Positions 1 to 8,622 of a stretch of DNA of 39,551 nt are shown here, piece by piece. Numbering within the stretch: the first letter of the stretch is position 1; the number at the start of each line of letters is the position of its first letter. Source of the stretch: an uncultured Clostridia bacterium. GTDB lineage: Bacteria > Bacillota > Clostridia > Christensenellales > Borkfalkiaceae. The notes below the pieces were generated by a model. The model saw only the letters and a program-made list of their open reading frames with translations, searched no databases and was not told the origin of the DNA. The position numbers were made by a program, and so were the translations under genes. The stretch covers positions 1 to 39,551 of the forward strand of contig CAMFEK010000016.1 in assembly GCA_945949395.1 (NCBI GenBank), read 5' to 3'.

Positions 1-1699
1 GTGTTTCCTCTACGGCGGGTTCTTCCGCGACGGGCGTTTCCTCTACGGGAACTTCCGCAGCGGGCGTTTCCTCTACGGCGGGTTCTTCCGCGACGGGCGT
101 TTCCTCGACGGAGGGAACTTCTTCCTCGGCGGGCGCGTCCTCCACGGTCACGTCGATCTCGATTTCCTCTTCGGCGGGGAAGATCTCTTCCGTGATATCG
201 GCGACGGGAACGTCGTCTACGGTGAGTTCGACCTCGATGGCGGGTTCTTCTTCCTTTTCTTCGAAGGCGATCTGTTCGGGTTCCGATTCGGTGGGGGCGG
301 AAACCTCATCCGTTTCGGGCGATTGCGTTTCGGGCTGTTCGTGCTTATCTGCCGCGATCAAAAGCGCTTCGCCCTCTTCTTCGGTCACGACGGGCATCAG
401 CGCGCGAACCTTGAATTCGGGCGTTTTGAAAATGAGTTCCCCGTCCGACAGGTAATGCGCTCTGCAAGAACATCTTTGTCTGTAAAATACCACCTTATAG
501 GGGAATTTTTTCAAATCTTCGATATCTTCTGCTTCCGCTTCCACGACGGCGTATACGTTTTCGGGGAGAGCCTGCAAGCTGTCGTACAAGCCTTCCTCTT
601 CTACGTCCGTCAAAAGGAGTACGGCGGGGCGGTCGGGATCCAGATCTTCCAACCCGGATTCCACCGAGTTGCAGGATTTCACCTGCATCTCTTTTTCCGT
701 GAATTTTGCCCGCAAGGAGAGGTAGCAAAGATCGAGGAACTTTTCGCGCGCGTTAAGGTCGTCGCCGATGACGAGCAGAACTTTCGCCTGCTCGAGGGGA
801 ATAAAGATGCAGTTTTCGTTCACGTCCTTGCCGGCGATCAAGGTGGGCGCCTTGGTGGAGAGGAATCCTTCGCTCTTCAAAAAGGGAAGTATGCCGAATA
901 CGGCTTTCTCCGCCTTGGGCAGTTCGATCACGGCGCCGCCGTTGTCTTCCGTGAGATAGCAGTCCGCGTTTTCATAGCGCTGAGCAAGAACTTCTTTTAC
1001 GGTAAGGAGATTATCTTCCGTCGTGTGGTAGGGCACGTTGTAGATATAGCGCGTAAAAGAGGGCCCCTCGGTCGCGAGGGAAAGTTCCGCCGAGATGCCT
1101 TCCTTCTCCAAAAGGGAGGATAAGAACTCTTCCGTGGCGGCAATGTTATCGTAATCCGTCGCCGTTTCCGCGATGGGGGAAGGGAGAGCGGATGCGATGT
1201 CCCTGATCTTTTCGCGCAGGGAGGAGGTGTCCTCCGCGAGGGGAAGGGGAGATTCCGTTTCCTCTTCTACGGACACGTCGATGAGTTCGTCGTAATCCTT
1301 TCTGCCGCCGTATTTTTTCAGTTCGCTCATAATGGCGTTGAGACAGGAAAGATCGCTCTCGAGCGCGGAGATATCCATGATGTTGACGCCGGAGAAATAA
1401 TATTCCGTGGCTTCCGTCATCTCTACTTTGCCGTAGGATACGGGGATCACGGGAATGGAATATTTATCCGCCAGATGCAGTTCGCGGAAGAATTGTCTGC
1501 TGTTTTTCGACTTTTCCGAGAGGATCACGAGCATGGCGCTCGCCTCTTTTATTTTTTGGGGGATCACGGCGCTTAAGTCCGATCCGAAGGGAACGTCGTC
1601 AAAGGGGCACCACGTCTCGAAGGTAAATTTCAAATATTGTTTTAACTGCGAAGCGATCTTTTCTTCGTTCTCCGCATGAGAGATATAAATATAACTCAT
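1..1699 (-). CDS. TIR-domain protein with degenerate FtsK/SpoIIIE-like middle and acidic repeat tail (3' end outside window)
   Basis: The minus strand is open from ATG 1699 to the left edge: 566 codons and no stop. AAGGATGG lies just upstream of the ATG. Residues 1-108 are a TIR fold: YIYISHAENEEKIA, then WCPFDDVPFG, and SRQFFRELHLA, where Glu73 sits at the usual NADase glutamate position. Residues about 187-445 resemble the FtsK/SpoIIIE alpha-beta and motor region. They show GPSFTRY (212-218, compare GPxVTRYE), IELP (258-261), SEGFL and AGKDVNEN (289-296, compare LGKDI.G), and LLVIGDDLNAREKFL (308-322) where FtsK has LLIAGATGSGKS. They end with FPYKVVFY (399-406) and DGELIFKTPEFKVRALMPVVTEEE (419-442), like the end of the FtsK motor. 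The Walker A glycine/lysine/serine are gone, so ATPase activity is unlikely. From about 455 it is a Glu/Pro/Val-rich low-complexity tail. TIR is a confident call; the FtsK relation is inferred by eye. Confidence 0.85.
   Translation of the reverse strand, partial: MSYIYISHAENEEKIASQLKQYLKFTFETWCPFDDVPFGSDLSAVIPQKIKEASAMLVILSEKSKNSRQFFRELHLADKYSIPVIPVSYGKVEMTEATEYYFSGVNIMDISALESDLSCLNAIMSELKKYGGRKDYDELIDVSVEEETESPLPLAEDTSSLREKIRDIASALPSPIAETATDYDNIAATEEFLSSLLEKEGISAELSLATEGPSFTRYIYNVPYHTTEDNLLTVKEVLAQRYENADCYLTEDNGGAVIELPKAEKAVFGILPFLKSEGFLSTKAPTLIAGKDVNENCIFIPLEQAKVLLVIGDDLNAREKFLDLCYLSLRAKFTEKEMQVKSCNSVESGLEDLDPDRPAVLLLTDVEEEGLYDSLQALPENVYAVVEAEAEDIEDLKKFPYKVVFYRQRCSCRAHYLSDGELIFKTPEFKVRALMPVVTEEEGEALLIAADKHEQPETQSPETDEVSAPTESEPEQIAFEEKEEEPAIEVELTVDDVPVADITEEIFPAEEEIEIDVTVEDAPAEEEVPSVEETPVAEEPAVEETPAAEVPVEETPVAEEPAVEET
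4..106. repeat. 63-bp tandem repeat in the tail of the TIR gene
   Basis: Bases 4-43 recur identically at 67-106, a 63-bp period (21 codons). On the minus strand this encodes Val-Glu-Glu-Thr-Pro / Ala-Glu-Glu-Pro-Ala units. The array may continue beyond the left edge. Such repeats vary in number by slippage. Confidence 0.85.
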
Positions 1700-1725
1700 A
1701 AACCCATCCTTATTTCGTTTTTCTC

Positions 1726-1754
1726 ATTATACCATACCCGAAACTCAAAATCAA
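1726..1754 (-). promoter_or_regulatory. Sigma-A promoter of the TIR gene
   Basis: On the minus strand, -35 TTGATT (1749-1754), a 17-bp spacer and a perfect -10 TATAAT (1726-1731), about 27 bp before the ATG. Confidence 0.75.
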
Positions 1755-1806
1755 TTCCCATCGGATAATTTTTACGGGAAAAATGAAAAAAATCTTATGC
1801 GAAACC

Positions 1807-1835
1807 TTGTAAAATGAAAGAGAATATGCTATAAT
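1807..1835 (+). promoter_or_regulatory. Sigma-A promoter of the scaffold/GGGtGRT operon
   Basis: -35 TTGTAA (1807-1812), 17-bp spacer and extended -10 TGCTATAAT (TATAAT 1830-1835). The leader is about 58 nt. The -10 overlaps an upstream in-frame ATG at 1834, which rules that ATG out as the translation start. Confidence 0.75.
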
Positions 1836-1899
1836 GCTATCGTATGAAAGTCTGCATTCGGACTCAGAAACTCAAAATCATTTATTGGAGGAATATACA

Positions 1900-2610
1900 A
1901 TGATAATAACAAGAGAAGTTGAAGACATGACTTGCGTTGCCAAGGGCGCAGGCGTGGCGAAACACGAAAATGCGGCGATTCCCGAAGAAGGTCTTTGGGT
2001 ACACGCAAAAGAGATCAAAGATATCAGCGGTTTTACCCACGGTATCGGTTGGTGCGCTCCTCAGCAGGGTGCCTGCAAACTTTCCCTCAACGTCAAGGGC
2101 GGTATCATTCAGGAGGCGTTGGTGGAAACCATCGGTTGCTCCGGTATGACGCATTCCGCGGCTATGGCTTCCGAAATTCTTCCCGGTAAGACCGTTCTCG
2201 AGGCTCTCAACACCGACCTCGTCTGCGACGCGATCAACACCGCTATGAGAGAATTGTTCCTTCAGATCGTTTACGGACGTTCCCAGTCCGCGTTCTCCGA
2301 AGACGGACTTTCCATCGGCGCAGGTCTTGAAGATCTCGGCAAGGGTCTCCGCTCTCAGGTGGGTACCATGTACGGTACGTTGCAGAAGGGCGTCAGATAC
2401 CTCGAAATGGCGGAAGGTTACGTGACCAGAATGGCTCTCGACGAAAACAACGAAGTCATCGGTTACGAATTCGTTTCCCTCGGTAAGATGACCGACTTCA
2501 TCAAAAAGGGTATGGAACCCAACGAGGCTTACAAGAAGGCTCAGGGTCATTACGGCAGATTTACCGAAGAACAGGGCGCTGTGAGATTCATCGACCCTCG
2601 TAAAGAATAA
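1900..2610 (+). CDS. NifU/IscU-like iron-sulfur cluster assembly scaffold protein
   Basis: 236 residues. ATG 1900 follows TTGGAGGAA, and earlier in-frame starts lie within the promoter. The NifU N-terminal signature is visible: a Cys-containing stretch GWCAPQQGACKLSLNVKGG (50-68), then IGCSGMTHSAAMASEILPGKT (78-98), matching the IscU pattern GC....AS.....GK. A third Cys is in LVCDA (109). Cys52 or Cys59, Cys80 and Cys109 are the likely cluster ligands. Compared with the usual 130-residue IscU there are extra N- and C-terminal parts, including a region after 130 of unknown role. It is followed after 21 bp by the GGGtGRT gene, and this pairing recurs in anaerobic Firmicutes. The real client of the pair is not known to me; a role in iron-sulfur transfer is inferred. 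Confidence 0.8.
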   Translation: MIITREVEDMTCVAKGAGVAKHENAAIPEEGLWVHAKEIKDISGFTHGIGWCAPQQGACKLSLNVKGGIIQEALVETIGCSGMTHSAAMASEILPGKTVLEALNTDLVCDAINTAMRELFLQIVYGRSQSAFSEDGLSIGAGLEDLGKGLRSQVGTMYGTLQKGVRYLEMAEGYVTRMALDENNEVIGYEFVSLGKMTDFIKKGMEPNEAYKKAQGHYGRFTEEQGAVRFIDPRKE

Positions 2611-2631
2611 TCAAAGGAGGCACATTTCATT

Positions 2632-3633
2632 ATGGCATTATTTGAAGGTTATGAAAGAAGAATCGAAAAAATCAACGGCGTTCTCGCACAGTACGGTATC
2701 TCTTCCGTAGAAGAATGCAGAGACATCTGTCTTTCCAAGGGCGTCGATTGCGATAAAATCGTAAGAGGCACGCAACCCATCTGCTTTGAAAACGCGATTT
2801 GGGCTTACACCGTAGGCGCTGCGATCGCCATCAAGAAGGGCTGCACCAAGGCAGCCGACGCCGCTGCCGCTATCGGTATCGGCTTGCAGGCGTTCTGCGT
2901 TCCCGGCTCCGTCGCACAGAATCGTCAGGTAGGTTTGGGACACGGCAACCTCGCGTCCATGCTCCTCTCCGAAGAGACTGAGTGCTTCTGCTTCCTCGCA
3001 GGTCACGAATCCTTCGCCGCGGCAGAAGGCGCTATCTCCATCGCGCAGAACGCGAACAAGGTAAGAGTAAAGCCCCTCCGCGTCATCTTGAACGGCTTGG
3101 GTAAGGACGCCGCTTATATCATCTCCCGTATCAACGGATTCACCTTCGTGGAGACCGAATTCGACCACGCGAACGAAGAAGTCAAGGTCGTTTATGAAAA
3201 ATCCTTCTCCAACGGTCCCCGCGCAGCCGTCAAGTGCTACGGCGCAGACGACGTCACCGAAGGCGTTGCGATCATGAAGAAGGAGAACGTCGGCGTTTCC
3301 ATCACCGGTAACTCCACCAACCCCACCAGATTCCAGCATCCCGTTGCCGGCACCTACAAGAAGTGGTGCGTGGAAAACGGCGTGAAGTATTTCTCCGTCG
3401 CGTCCGGCGGCGGCACGGGCAGAACGCTGCATCCCGATAACATGGCGGCAGGTCCTTCCTCGTACGGCATGACGGATACCATGGGTCGTATGCACTCCGA
3501 CGCGCAGTTCGCAGGTTCCTCCTCCGTTCCCGCGCACGTAGAGATGATGGGTCTCATCGGTATGGGCAACAACCCCATGGTCGGCGCTACCGTAGCGGTT
3601 GCCGTCGCCGTGGAAGAAGGCATGAAGGCGTAA
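2632..3633 (+). CDS. GGGtGRT-family protein
   Basis: 333 residues, ATG 2632 after AAAGGAGG. The signature that names the family, SGGGTGRT, is at residues 258-265 and is followed by a Gly/Ser/Met-rich C-terminus (DTMGRMHSDAQFAGSSSVPAHVEMMGLIGMGNNP). Several Cys are present, including three in the first 50 residues (CRDICLSKGVDC). No signal peptide or clear membrane helix is seen. The family (Pfam GGGtGRT) has no established function; it occurs next to NifU-like scaffolds as here. The Gly-rich loop suggests binding of a phosphate or cofactor, which is inference. It is the last gene of the operon, closed by a terminator. Confidence 0.85.
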   Translation: MALFEGYERRIEKINGVLAQYGISSVEECRDICLSKGVDCDKIVRGTQPICFENAIWAYTVGAAIAIKKGCTKAADAAAAIGIGLQAFCVPGSVAQNRQVGLGHGNLASMLLSEETECFCFLAGHESFAAAEGAISIAQNANKVRVKPLRVILNGLGKDAAYIISRINGFTFVETEFDHANEEVKVVYEKSFSNGPRAAVKCYGADDVTEGVAIMKKENVGVSITGNSTNPTRFQHPVAGTYKKWCVENGVKYFSVASGGGTGRTLHPDNMAAGPSSYGMTDTMGRMHSDAQFAGSSSVPAHVEMMGLIGMGNNPMVGATVAVAVAVEEGMKA

Positions 3634-3649
3634 AAAATCGTCTGATAAA

Positions 3650-3682
3650 AAAGGGTTTCGGACTGTTTCGAAGCCCTTTTTC
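3650..3682 (+). terminator. Intrinsic terminator of the scaffold/GGGtGRT operon
   Basis: An 11-bp stem, AAAGGGTTTCG (3650-3660) against CGAAGCCCTTT (3669-3679) with one G-U pair, 8-nt loop, followed by a T-rich run. Confidence 0.8.
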
Positions 3683-3740
3683 TCCTTTATTTAAGGGGGG
3701 AAATAGAAAGTTCCGTCGGGAGAAAGATTGCAAAAAAATT

Positions 3741-3782
3741 AAAAAACCGCTTGCAAACGCTTGACTTTGCTTGCGGTTTTTT
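3741..3782 (+). terminator. Hairpin with T-run overlapping the rpsL promoter
   Basis: AAAAAACCGC (3741-3750) pairs perfectly with GCGGTTTTTT (3773-3782); inside, GCAAA pairs with TTTGC. It looks like a strong, possibly bidirectional terminator, the second after the GGGtGRT gene. Its loop carries the -35 of the str operon and its 3' arm is the promoter spacer. Confidence 0.65.
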
Positions 3783-3789
3783 GTATGAT
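3761..3789 (+). promoter_or_regulatory. Sigma-A promoter of the rpsL (str) operon
   Basis: -35 TTGACT (3761-3766), 17-bp spacer and -10 TATGAT (3784-3789). The leader to ATG 3929 is about 130 nt; it contains no convincing ORF. Confidence 0.75.
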
Positions 3790-3928
3790 AGTTCTTGTGA
3801 GAAATTGACTTAAAGGTGCATTGCGCCCTTTTTTCGGCAAAAATTCAATTCTACGACTTCTTTAAGCTGCATAAGGGCAGTTTTGAGAATATATTCCAAA
3901 TTACTTTTTAACAAGGAGGTTTTTAGTT

Positions 3929-4303
3929 ATGCCTACAATCAACCAGTTGATTAAAAACGGCAGAAAGAAACAGACCGTAAAGTCCAAGTGCCCTATTCTC
4001 GACCAGTGTCCTCAGAAGCGCGGCGTTTGCCTTTCGGTAACGACGACCACCCCTAAGAAGCCTAACTCCGCTATGAGAAAGATCGCGAGAGTCAGACTCA
4101 CCAACAAGCAGGAAGGTGTCGTTTACATTCCCGGCGAAGGTCACAACCTTCAGGAGCACAGCTCCGTCTTGGTCAGAGGCGGACGTGTAAAGGACTTGCC
4201 CGGCGTTCGTTATCACATCGTGCGCGGCGCTCTCGATACCGCAGGCGTTGCCAAGCGCGGTCAGGCCCGTTCCAAATACGGCGCAAAGCGTCCCAAGAAC
4301 TAA
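3929..4303 (+). CDS. rpsL: 30S ribosomal protein S12
   Basis: 124 residues, the normal length, with AAGGAGG 9 bp before ATG 3929. It lies at the decoding centre of the small subunit and governs accuracy. Family blocks are visible: CPQKRGVC (27-34), [13 protein letters not shown] (39-51), [28 protein letters not shown]. Lys43 and Lys88 (E. coli mature numbering K42 and K87), the positions altered in streptomycin-resistant mutants, are both wild type. First gene of the str operon, with its own promoter. Confidence 0.98.
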   Translation: MPTINQLIKNGRKKQTVKSKCPILDQCPQKRGVCLSVTTTTPKKPNSAMRKIARVRLTNKQEGVVYIPGEGHNLQEHSSVLVRGGRVKDLPGVRYHIVRGALDTAGVAKRGQARSKYGAKRPKN

Positions 4304-4311
4304 TTTTTATT

Positions 4312-4476
4312 AAAAACGCATCTCGTTTTTAAGAACATCCTACTTGTTTCGGAATATATTCGCCCCGAATGAAAGTAGGCAGTATGCAACAAACGTTGCA
4401 GAAGATTCGCTACCGCTTGAAAGGAGCGGCAAGTGATAGCTGTACTGAAGGGTAGCTAACAAAAAAGCCCTTAACC
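4312..4476 (+). promoter_or_regulatory. Structured rpsL-rpsG intercistronic RNA, candidate autoregulatory element
   Basis: The 199-bp spacer holds a series of stems. AAAAACG/CGTTTTT at 4312-4330. CCTAC (4339-4343)/GTAGG (4375-4379) enclosing TTCGG/CCGAA. TGCAAC/GTTGCA with loop AAAC at 4385-4400. GCTA/TAGC enclosing CCGCT/AGCGG at 4409-4440. AAGGG (4448-4452)/CCCTT. The rpsG ribosome binding site AAAGGAGG follows. In E. coli S7 represses through the equivalent spacer; a similar role here is inference, as is the exact fold. Confidence 0.55.
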
Positions 4477-4502
4477 TAACAATATTAAAGGAGGATAATT
4501 TT

Positions 4503-4973
4503 ATGCCCAGAAGAGGTAATGTCCCTAAAAGAGACGTTTTGCCCGATCCTATGTACGGAAGCAAGGTAGTCTCCAAGCTCATCAACCAGATCATGCTCAA
4601 CGGTGAAAAAGGCACCGCGCAGAAGATCGTTTATGAAGCGTTCGATAAAATTAAAACAAAGCTCAACCAGGATCCCATGGAAGTCTTCAATCAGGCGATG
4701 CAGAACATCATGCCCGTAGTGGAAGTCAAGGCTCGTCGCGTCGGCGGCGCCAACTATCAGGTTCCCGTTGAAATCAGACCCGAAAGACGTCAGACCCTCG
4801 CCATTCGTTGGCTCGTTCTCAACACGAGAAAGAGAAGCGAAAGAGAAATGTCCAACAAACTCGCAGCAGAACTCATGGATGCTTTCAACAATGCCGGCGG
4901 CACGGTAAAGAAGAAAGAAGATACGCATAGAATGGCAGAGGCCAACAAGGCTTTCGCGCATTTCAAGTTCTGA
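4503..4973 (+). CDS. rpsG: 30S ribosomal protein S7
   Basis: 156 residues, standard length, with AAAGGAGG before ATG 4503. [16 protein letters not shown] opens the protein as in most bacterial S7. [22 protein letters not shown] (77-98) and the C-terminal [15 protein letters not shown] are family hallmarks. It nucleates assembly of the 16S 3' domain and contacts tRNA at the E site. It follows rpsL after a structured spacer and precedes fusA by 14 bp. Confidence 0.98.
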   Translation: MPRRGNVPKRDVLPDPMYGSKVVSKLINQIMLNGEKGTAQKIVYEAFDKIKTKLNQDPMEVFNQAMQNIMPVVEVKARRVGGANYQVPVEIRPERRQTLAIRWLVLNTRKRSEREMSNKLAAELMDAFNNAGGTVKKKEDTHRMAEANKAFAHFKF

Positions 4974-4987
4974 GTTGAGGTGTAATC

Positions 4988-7075
4988 ATGGCAAGAGAAT
5001 ACGATTTAGCGCATACCAGAAATTTCGGTATCATGGCCCACATCGATGCCGGCAAGACCACCACGACCGAACGTATTTTGTTCTATACGGGTAGAAACCA
5101 CAAGATCGGCGAAACGCACGAAGGCTCCGCTACCATGGACTGGATGGTTCAGGAACAGGAAAGAGGTATCACCATCACTTCCGCCGCAACCACCTGTATC
5201 TGGAAGGGTTACCGTTTCAACATCATCGATACGCCGGGACACGTTGACTTCACCGTGGAAGTGGAAAGATCCCTCCGCGTGCTCGACGGTACCGTCGCTA
5301 CCTTCTGCGCGAAGGGCGGCGTAGAGCCTCAGTCCGAAACCGTTTGGAGACAGGCTGACACCTATAGAGTTCCCCGTATCGCATACGTCAACAAGATGGA
5401 TATCAACGGCGCGGACTTCTTCAACGTGGAAAACATGATCCGCGACAGACTTGGCGCAAATCCCGTTCCCATCGAGCTGCCCATCGGTAAGGAAGATACC
5501 TTCCGCGGCATCGTTGACCTCATCCGCATGGAAGCCGAGGTTTACTACGACGATTTGGGTAAGGATTTCAGAAAGGAACCCATTCCCGAAGATATGGTAG
5601 AAATCGCCAACGAATATCACGAAAAGCTCGTGGAAGCCGCTGCCGAAGCGGACGAAGAACTCATGAATAAGTTCTTTGAAGAGGGCGATCTCTCCGTAGA
5701 AGACATCATCAAGGGTCTCCGCATCAGAACCTTGAACATGGAAGCAGTTCCCATGCTCTGCGGTTCTTCCTACAGAAACAAGGGCGTTCAGTTCCTTTTG
5801 GACGCCGTGGTTGACTTCCTTCCCAGCCCTCTCGACGTCGCTCACGTAAAGGGTACCGATCCCGTTACCGGCGAAGAAATGGAAAGAAAGACTTCCGACG
5901 AGGAAGTATTCTCCGGTCTTGCCTTCAAGATCGCTACCGATCCCTTCGTAGGCTCCTTGGCTTACTTCAGATGCTATTCCGGTAAGCTCGAATCCGGTAC
6001 GTATGCGTACAACTCCACGAAGGATAAGAAGGAAAGAATCGGTCGTCTCGTTCAGATGCACGCCAACGAAAGAAAGGATATCGACACCGTCTACTCCGGC
6101 GATATCTGCGCCATCGTCGGTTTGAAGTACACCACCACGGGCGATACGCTCTGCGATCAGGATCATCCCATCATTCTCGAAAAGATGGAATTCCCCGAAC
6201 CCGTTATTCAGCTCTCCCTCGAACCCAAGACCAAAGCCGGTCAGGAAAAGATGGTTATGGGTCTCATCAAACTCGCAGAGGAAGACCCCACCTTCAAGAC
6301 CTGGACGGATCAGGAAACCGGTCAGACCATCATTGCCGGTATGGGCGAACTTCACCTCGACATCATCGTAGACCGTTTGCTCCGCGAATTCCACGTAGAA
6401 GCGAACGTAGGCGCTCCTCAGGTTGCTTACAGAGAAACCATCAAGAAGGCAGTCGACGCAGAAGGTATGTACAAGCGTCAGTCCGGCGGTAAAGGTCAGT
6501 ACGGTCATTGCCGTATCCACCTCATTCCTCAGGAACCCGGCGCAGGCTACGCGTTTGAAGATATCACCGTCGGCGGTTCCATTCCCAAGGAATATATCCC
6601 CGCTATCGACAAGGGTATTCAGGAAGCGGCTAAGAACGGTTTCCTTGCCGGCTACGAGCTCGTAGACTTCAAGGTTCAGGTATACGACGGTTCCTTCCAC
6701 GAAGTCGACTCTTCCGAACAGGCGTTCAAGATCGCAGGTTCCTTGGCTTTGAAGGACGGTCTCGCAAAGGCGAACACCATCTTGATGGAGCCCATCATGA
6801 AGGTTCAGATCATCACGCCCGAAGATTACTTCGGCGATTTGATGGGTAACGTATCTTCCCGTCGCGGCAGCATCGTTTCCACGGAAGACAGAGCGGGCGG
6901 CGCAAAGGCGATCAACGCGGAAATTCCTCTGTCCGAAATGTTCGGCTACGCTACCGATCTGCGTTCCAGAACGCAGGGTCGCGGTCAGTTCACCATGCAG
7001 TTCGATCATTACAGCGAAGTTCCTCGCAATGTCTCCGAAGAGATTATCAAAGCAAGAGGCAAGAGAAACGACTGA
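4988..7075 (+). CDS. fusA: Elongation factor G
   Basis: 695 residues, full length. It is the GTPase that drives translocation and, with RRF, ribosome recycling. G1 is AHIDAGKT (17-24), G2 [12 protein letters not shown]3 DTPGHVDF and G4 NKMD. Domain IV carries [13 protein letters not shown], and the C-terminus has [11 protein letters not shown] as in genuine EF-G. ATG 4988 follows TTGAGGTG and is 14 bp after rpsG. The reverse strand shows a 694-residue open frame that comes only from codon bias. Confidence 0.98.
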   Translation: MAREYDLAHTRNFGIMAHIDAGKTTTTERILFYTGRNHKIGETHEGSATMDWMVQEQERGITITSAATTCIWKGYRFNIIDTPGHVDFTVEVERSLRVLDGTVATFCAKGGVEPQSETVWRQADTYRVPRIAYVNKMDINGADFFNVENMIRDRLGANPVPIELPIGKEDTFRGIVDLIRMEAEVYYDDLGKDFRKEPIPEDMVEIANEYHEKLVEAAAEADEELMNKFFEEGDLSVEDIIKGLRIRTLNMEAVPMLCGSSYRNKGVQFLLDAVVDFLPSPLDVAHVKGTDPVTGEEMERKTSDEEVFSGLAFKIATDPFVGSLAYFRCYSGKLESGTYAYNSTKDKKERIGRLVQMHANERKDIDTVYSGDICAIVGLKYTTTGDTLCDQDHPIILEKMEFPEPVIQLSLEPKTKAGQEKMVMGLIKLAEEDPTFKTWTDQETGQTIIAGMGELHLDIIVDRLLREFHVEANVGAPQVAYRETIKKAVDAEGMYKRQSGGKGQYGHCRIHLIPQEPGAGYAFEDITVGGSIPKEYIPAIDKGIQEAAKNGFLAGYELVDFKVQVYDGSFHEVDSSEQAFKIAGSLALKDGLAKANTILMEPIMKVQIITPEDYFGDLMGNVSSRRGSIVSTEDRAGGAKAINAEIPLSEMFGYATDLRSRTQGRGQFTMQFDHYSEVPRNVSEEIIKARGKRND

Positions 7076-7093
7076 TTTCCGTAAGGACAAAAG

Positions 7094-7131
7094 AGAATTT
7101 TTGGATTTTTTGAAAAAAATCCAAAAATTCT
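7094..7131. repeat. Perfect AT-rich inverted repeat between fusA and tuf
   Basis: AGAATTTTTGGATTTTTT (7094-7111) is complementary to the stretch ending at 7131, with only a few bases of loop. No T-run follows on the plus strand, so it is not a textbook terminator. It may slow transcription or mark an RNA processing site between fusA and tuf. Confidence 0.6.
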
Positions 7132-7153
7132 TAAAAAAAATAGCTTAAAATAA

Positions 7154-7182
7154 TTGCTTAACTTGGCGTTTTAGGCTATAAT
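7154..7182 (+). promoter_or_regulatory. Sigma-A promoter of tuf
   Basis: -35 TTGCTT (7154-7159), 17-bp spacer and perfect -10 TATAAT (7177-7182). This lets tuf be transcribed apart from rpsL-rpsG-fusA. The leader is about 113 nt. Confidence 0.75.
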
Positions 7183-7236
7183 AAATCTATAAAAAAGTCA
7201 GCTATTTCATTGTTAATAAAAGTGATTAGCTGCAAT

Positions 7237-7252
7237 CCCCGCCAAAACGGGG
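7237..7252 (+). promoter_or_regulatory. GC hairpin in the tuf leader
   Basis: CCCCG (7237-7241) pairs with CGGGG (7248-7252) around a CCAAAA loop, in an otherwise AT-rich leader. It may stabilise the mRNA; the function is not known. Confidence 0.4.
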
Positions 7253-7302
7253 GACAAGTTATCATTTTTAATTTTATAAAAAATATTTGGAGGATTTTTA
7301 TT

Positions 7303-8517
7303 ATGGCAAAGGCAAAGTACGACAATAGTAAACCCCACGTTAACATTGGTACTATTGGACACGTTGACCACGGTAAAACAACTTTGACTGCAGCAATCAC
7401 TATGACTCTCGCTCGTAAGGGTGAAGCTACCAAAATGAACTATGCGGATATCGATAAGGCACCCGAAGAAAAAGCTCGTGGTATCACAATTAACACCGCT
7501 CACGTTGAATATTGCACCGACAAGCGTCACTACGCTCACGTTGACTGCCCGGGACACGCTGACTACGTTAAGAACATGATCACCGGCGCTGCTCAGATGG
7601 ACGGCGCTATCCTCGTTGTAGCTGCTACCGACGGTCCCATGCCCCAGACTCGTGAGCACATCCTTCTCGCTCGTCAGGTAGGCGTTCCCAAGATCGTCGT
7701 ATTCCTCAACAAGTGCGACCAGGTTGACGATGAAGAGCTCCTCGACCTCGTAGAAATGGAAGTTTCCGAACTCCTCGCTTCCTACGGTTTCGAAGATTGC
7801 CCCATCGTAAGAGGTTCCGCTCTCGAAGCTCTCAACATGGCTTCCTCCGACGCTTCCGACGCAGAAGTTCTCGCTTCCAAGGAATGCGCTCCTATTCTCA
7901 AGCTCATGGAAACCGTTGACGAATACATTCCTACTCCCGAAAGAGACGACGTTAAGCCCTTCTTGTTGCCTGTAGAAGACGTATTCACCATTTCCGGCCG
8001 TGGCACCGTTGCTACCGGTAGAGTTGAAAGAGGCGTTGCAAAGGTTAACGATCCCGCTGAAATCGTCGGCTTGGTCGATAAGCCCATCGGCACCACCATC
8101 ACCGGTCTCGAAATGTTCCACAAGTCCCTCGACGCTGCTCAGGCAGGCTTCAACGTAGGCGCTCTTCTCCGTGGTATCGACAGAACCATGATCGAAAAGG
8201 GTCAGGTTATCGCTAAGCCCGGCACCGTTCAGACGGGTACCGTATTCGAAGCTCAGGTTTACGTATTGACGAAGGAAGAAGGTGGCCGTCATACCGCATT
8301 CTTCAACCACTACAGACCTCAGTTCTTCATCAGAACTACCGACGTTACCGGTCAGATTCAGCTCCCCGAAGGCGTTGAAATGGTTATGCCCGGCGATAAC
8401 ATCGTCATGAACATCGAGCTCATTAAGCCCGTTGCTATGGAAGAACAGCTCCGTTTCGCTATCCGTGAAGGTGGCAGAACCGTAGGTTCCGGCGTTATCT
8501 CCAAGATCATCAAGTAA
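7303..8517 (+). CDS. tuf: Elongation factor Tu
   Basis: 404 residues. ATG 7303 follows TTTGGAGGA and begins [20 protein letters not shown] as in other EF-Tu; an in-frame ATG at 7210 would add an unrelated leader. It delivers aminoacyl-tRNA to the ribosome. P-loop GHVDHGKT (19-26), [24 protein letters not shown], and the domain II/III blocks [13 protein letters not shown] and [14 protein letters not shown] are all present. About ten residues longer than E. coli EF-Tu, with a Ser/Ala/Asp-rich insertion after the G domain ([15 protein letters not shown]). Codon use is strongly biased, as expected for a very highly expressed gene. Confidence 0.98.
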   Translation: MAKAKYDNSKPHVNIGTIGHVDHGKTTLTAAITMTLARKGEATKMNYADIDKAPEEKARGITINTAHVEYCTDKRHYAHVDCPGHADYVKNMITGAAQMDGAILVVAATDGPMPQTREHILLARQVGVPKIVVFLNKCDQVDDEELLDLVEMEVSELLASYGFEDCPIVRGSALEALNMASSDASDAEVLASKECAPILKLMETVDEYIPTPERDDVKPFLLPVEDVFTISGRGTVATGRVERGVAKVNDPAEIVGLVDKPIGTTITGLEMFHKSLDAAQAGFNVGALLRGIDRTMIEKGQVIAKPGTVQTGTVFEAQVYVLTKEEGGRHTAFFNHYRPQFFIRTTDVTGQIQLPEGVEMVMPGDNIVMNIELIKPVAMEEQLRFAIREGGRTVGSGVISKIIK

Positions 8518-8534
8518 TTGATCGGGAAACCGAT

Positions 8535-8567
8535 AAAAACCTTATCCGTTCGGATAAGGTTTTTTTA
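8535..8567 (+). terminator. Intrinsic terminator of tuf
   Basis: AAAAACCTTATCC (8535-8547) pairs perfectly with GGATAAGGTTTTT (8552-8564) around GTTC, followed by T's. The next promoter starts at once. Confidence 0.9.
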
Positions 8568-8597
8568 TTGACATTTTTCAGGAAAACGGGTTATAAT
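8568..8597 (+). promoter_or_regulatory. Sigma-A promoter of the YfcE-like gene
   Basis: Consensus -35 TTGACA (8568-8573), 18-bp spacer, consensus -10 TATAAT (8592-8597). The -10 overlaps an ATG at 8596, so translation must start further on, at 8623. Confidence 0.8.
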
Positions 8598-8622
8598 GAA
8601 AGAAAAAAAGGAGCTGCGCGAC

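Noticed and set aside
323..1123. 266-residue plus-strand ORF over the TIR gene
   Set aside because: The minus strand carries the clear TIR/FtsK-like protein with its promoter and ribosome binding site; this frame is its shadow.
5006..7090. 694-residue open frame on the minus strand opposite fusA; similar long frames opposite tuf, dnaK and dnaJ
   Set aside because: They mirror highly biased codon use of well-conserved genes, and the proteins show no recognisable domain.
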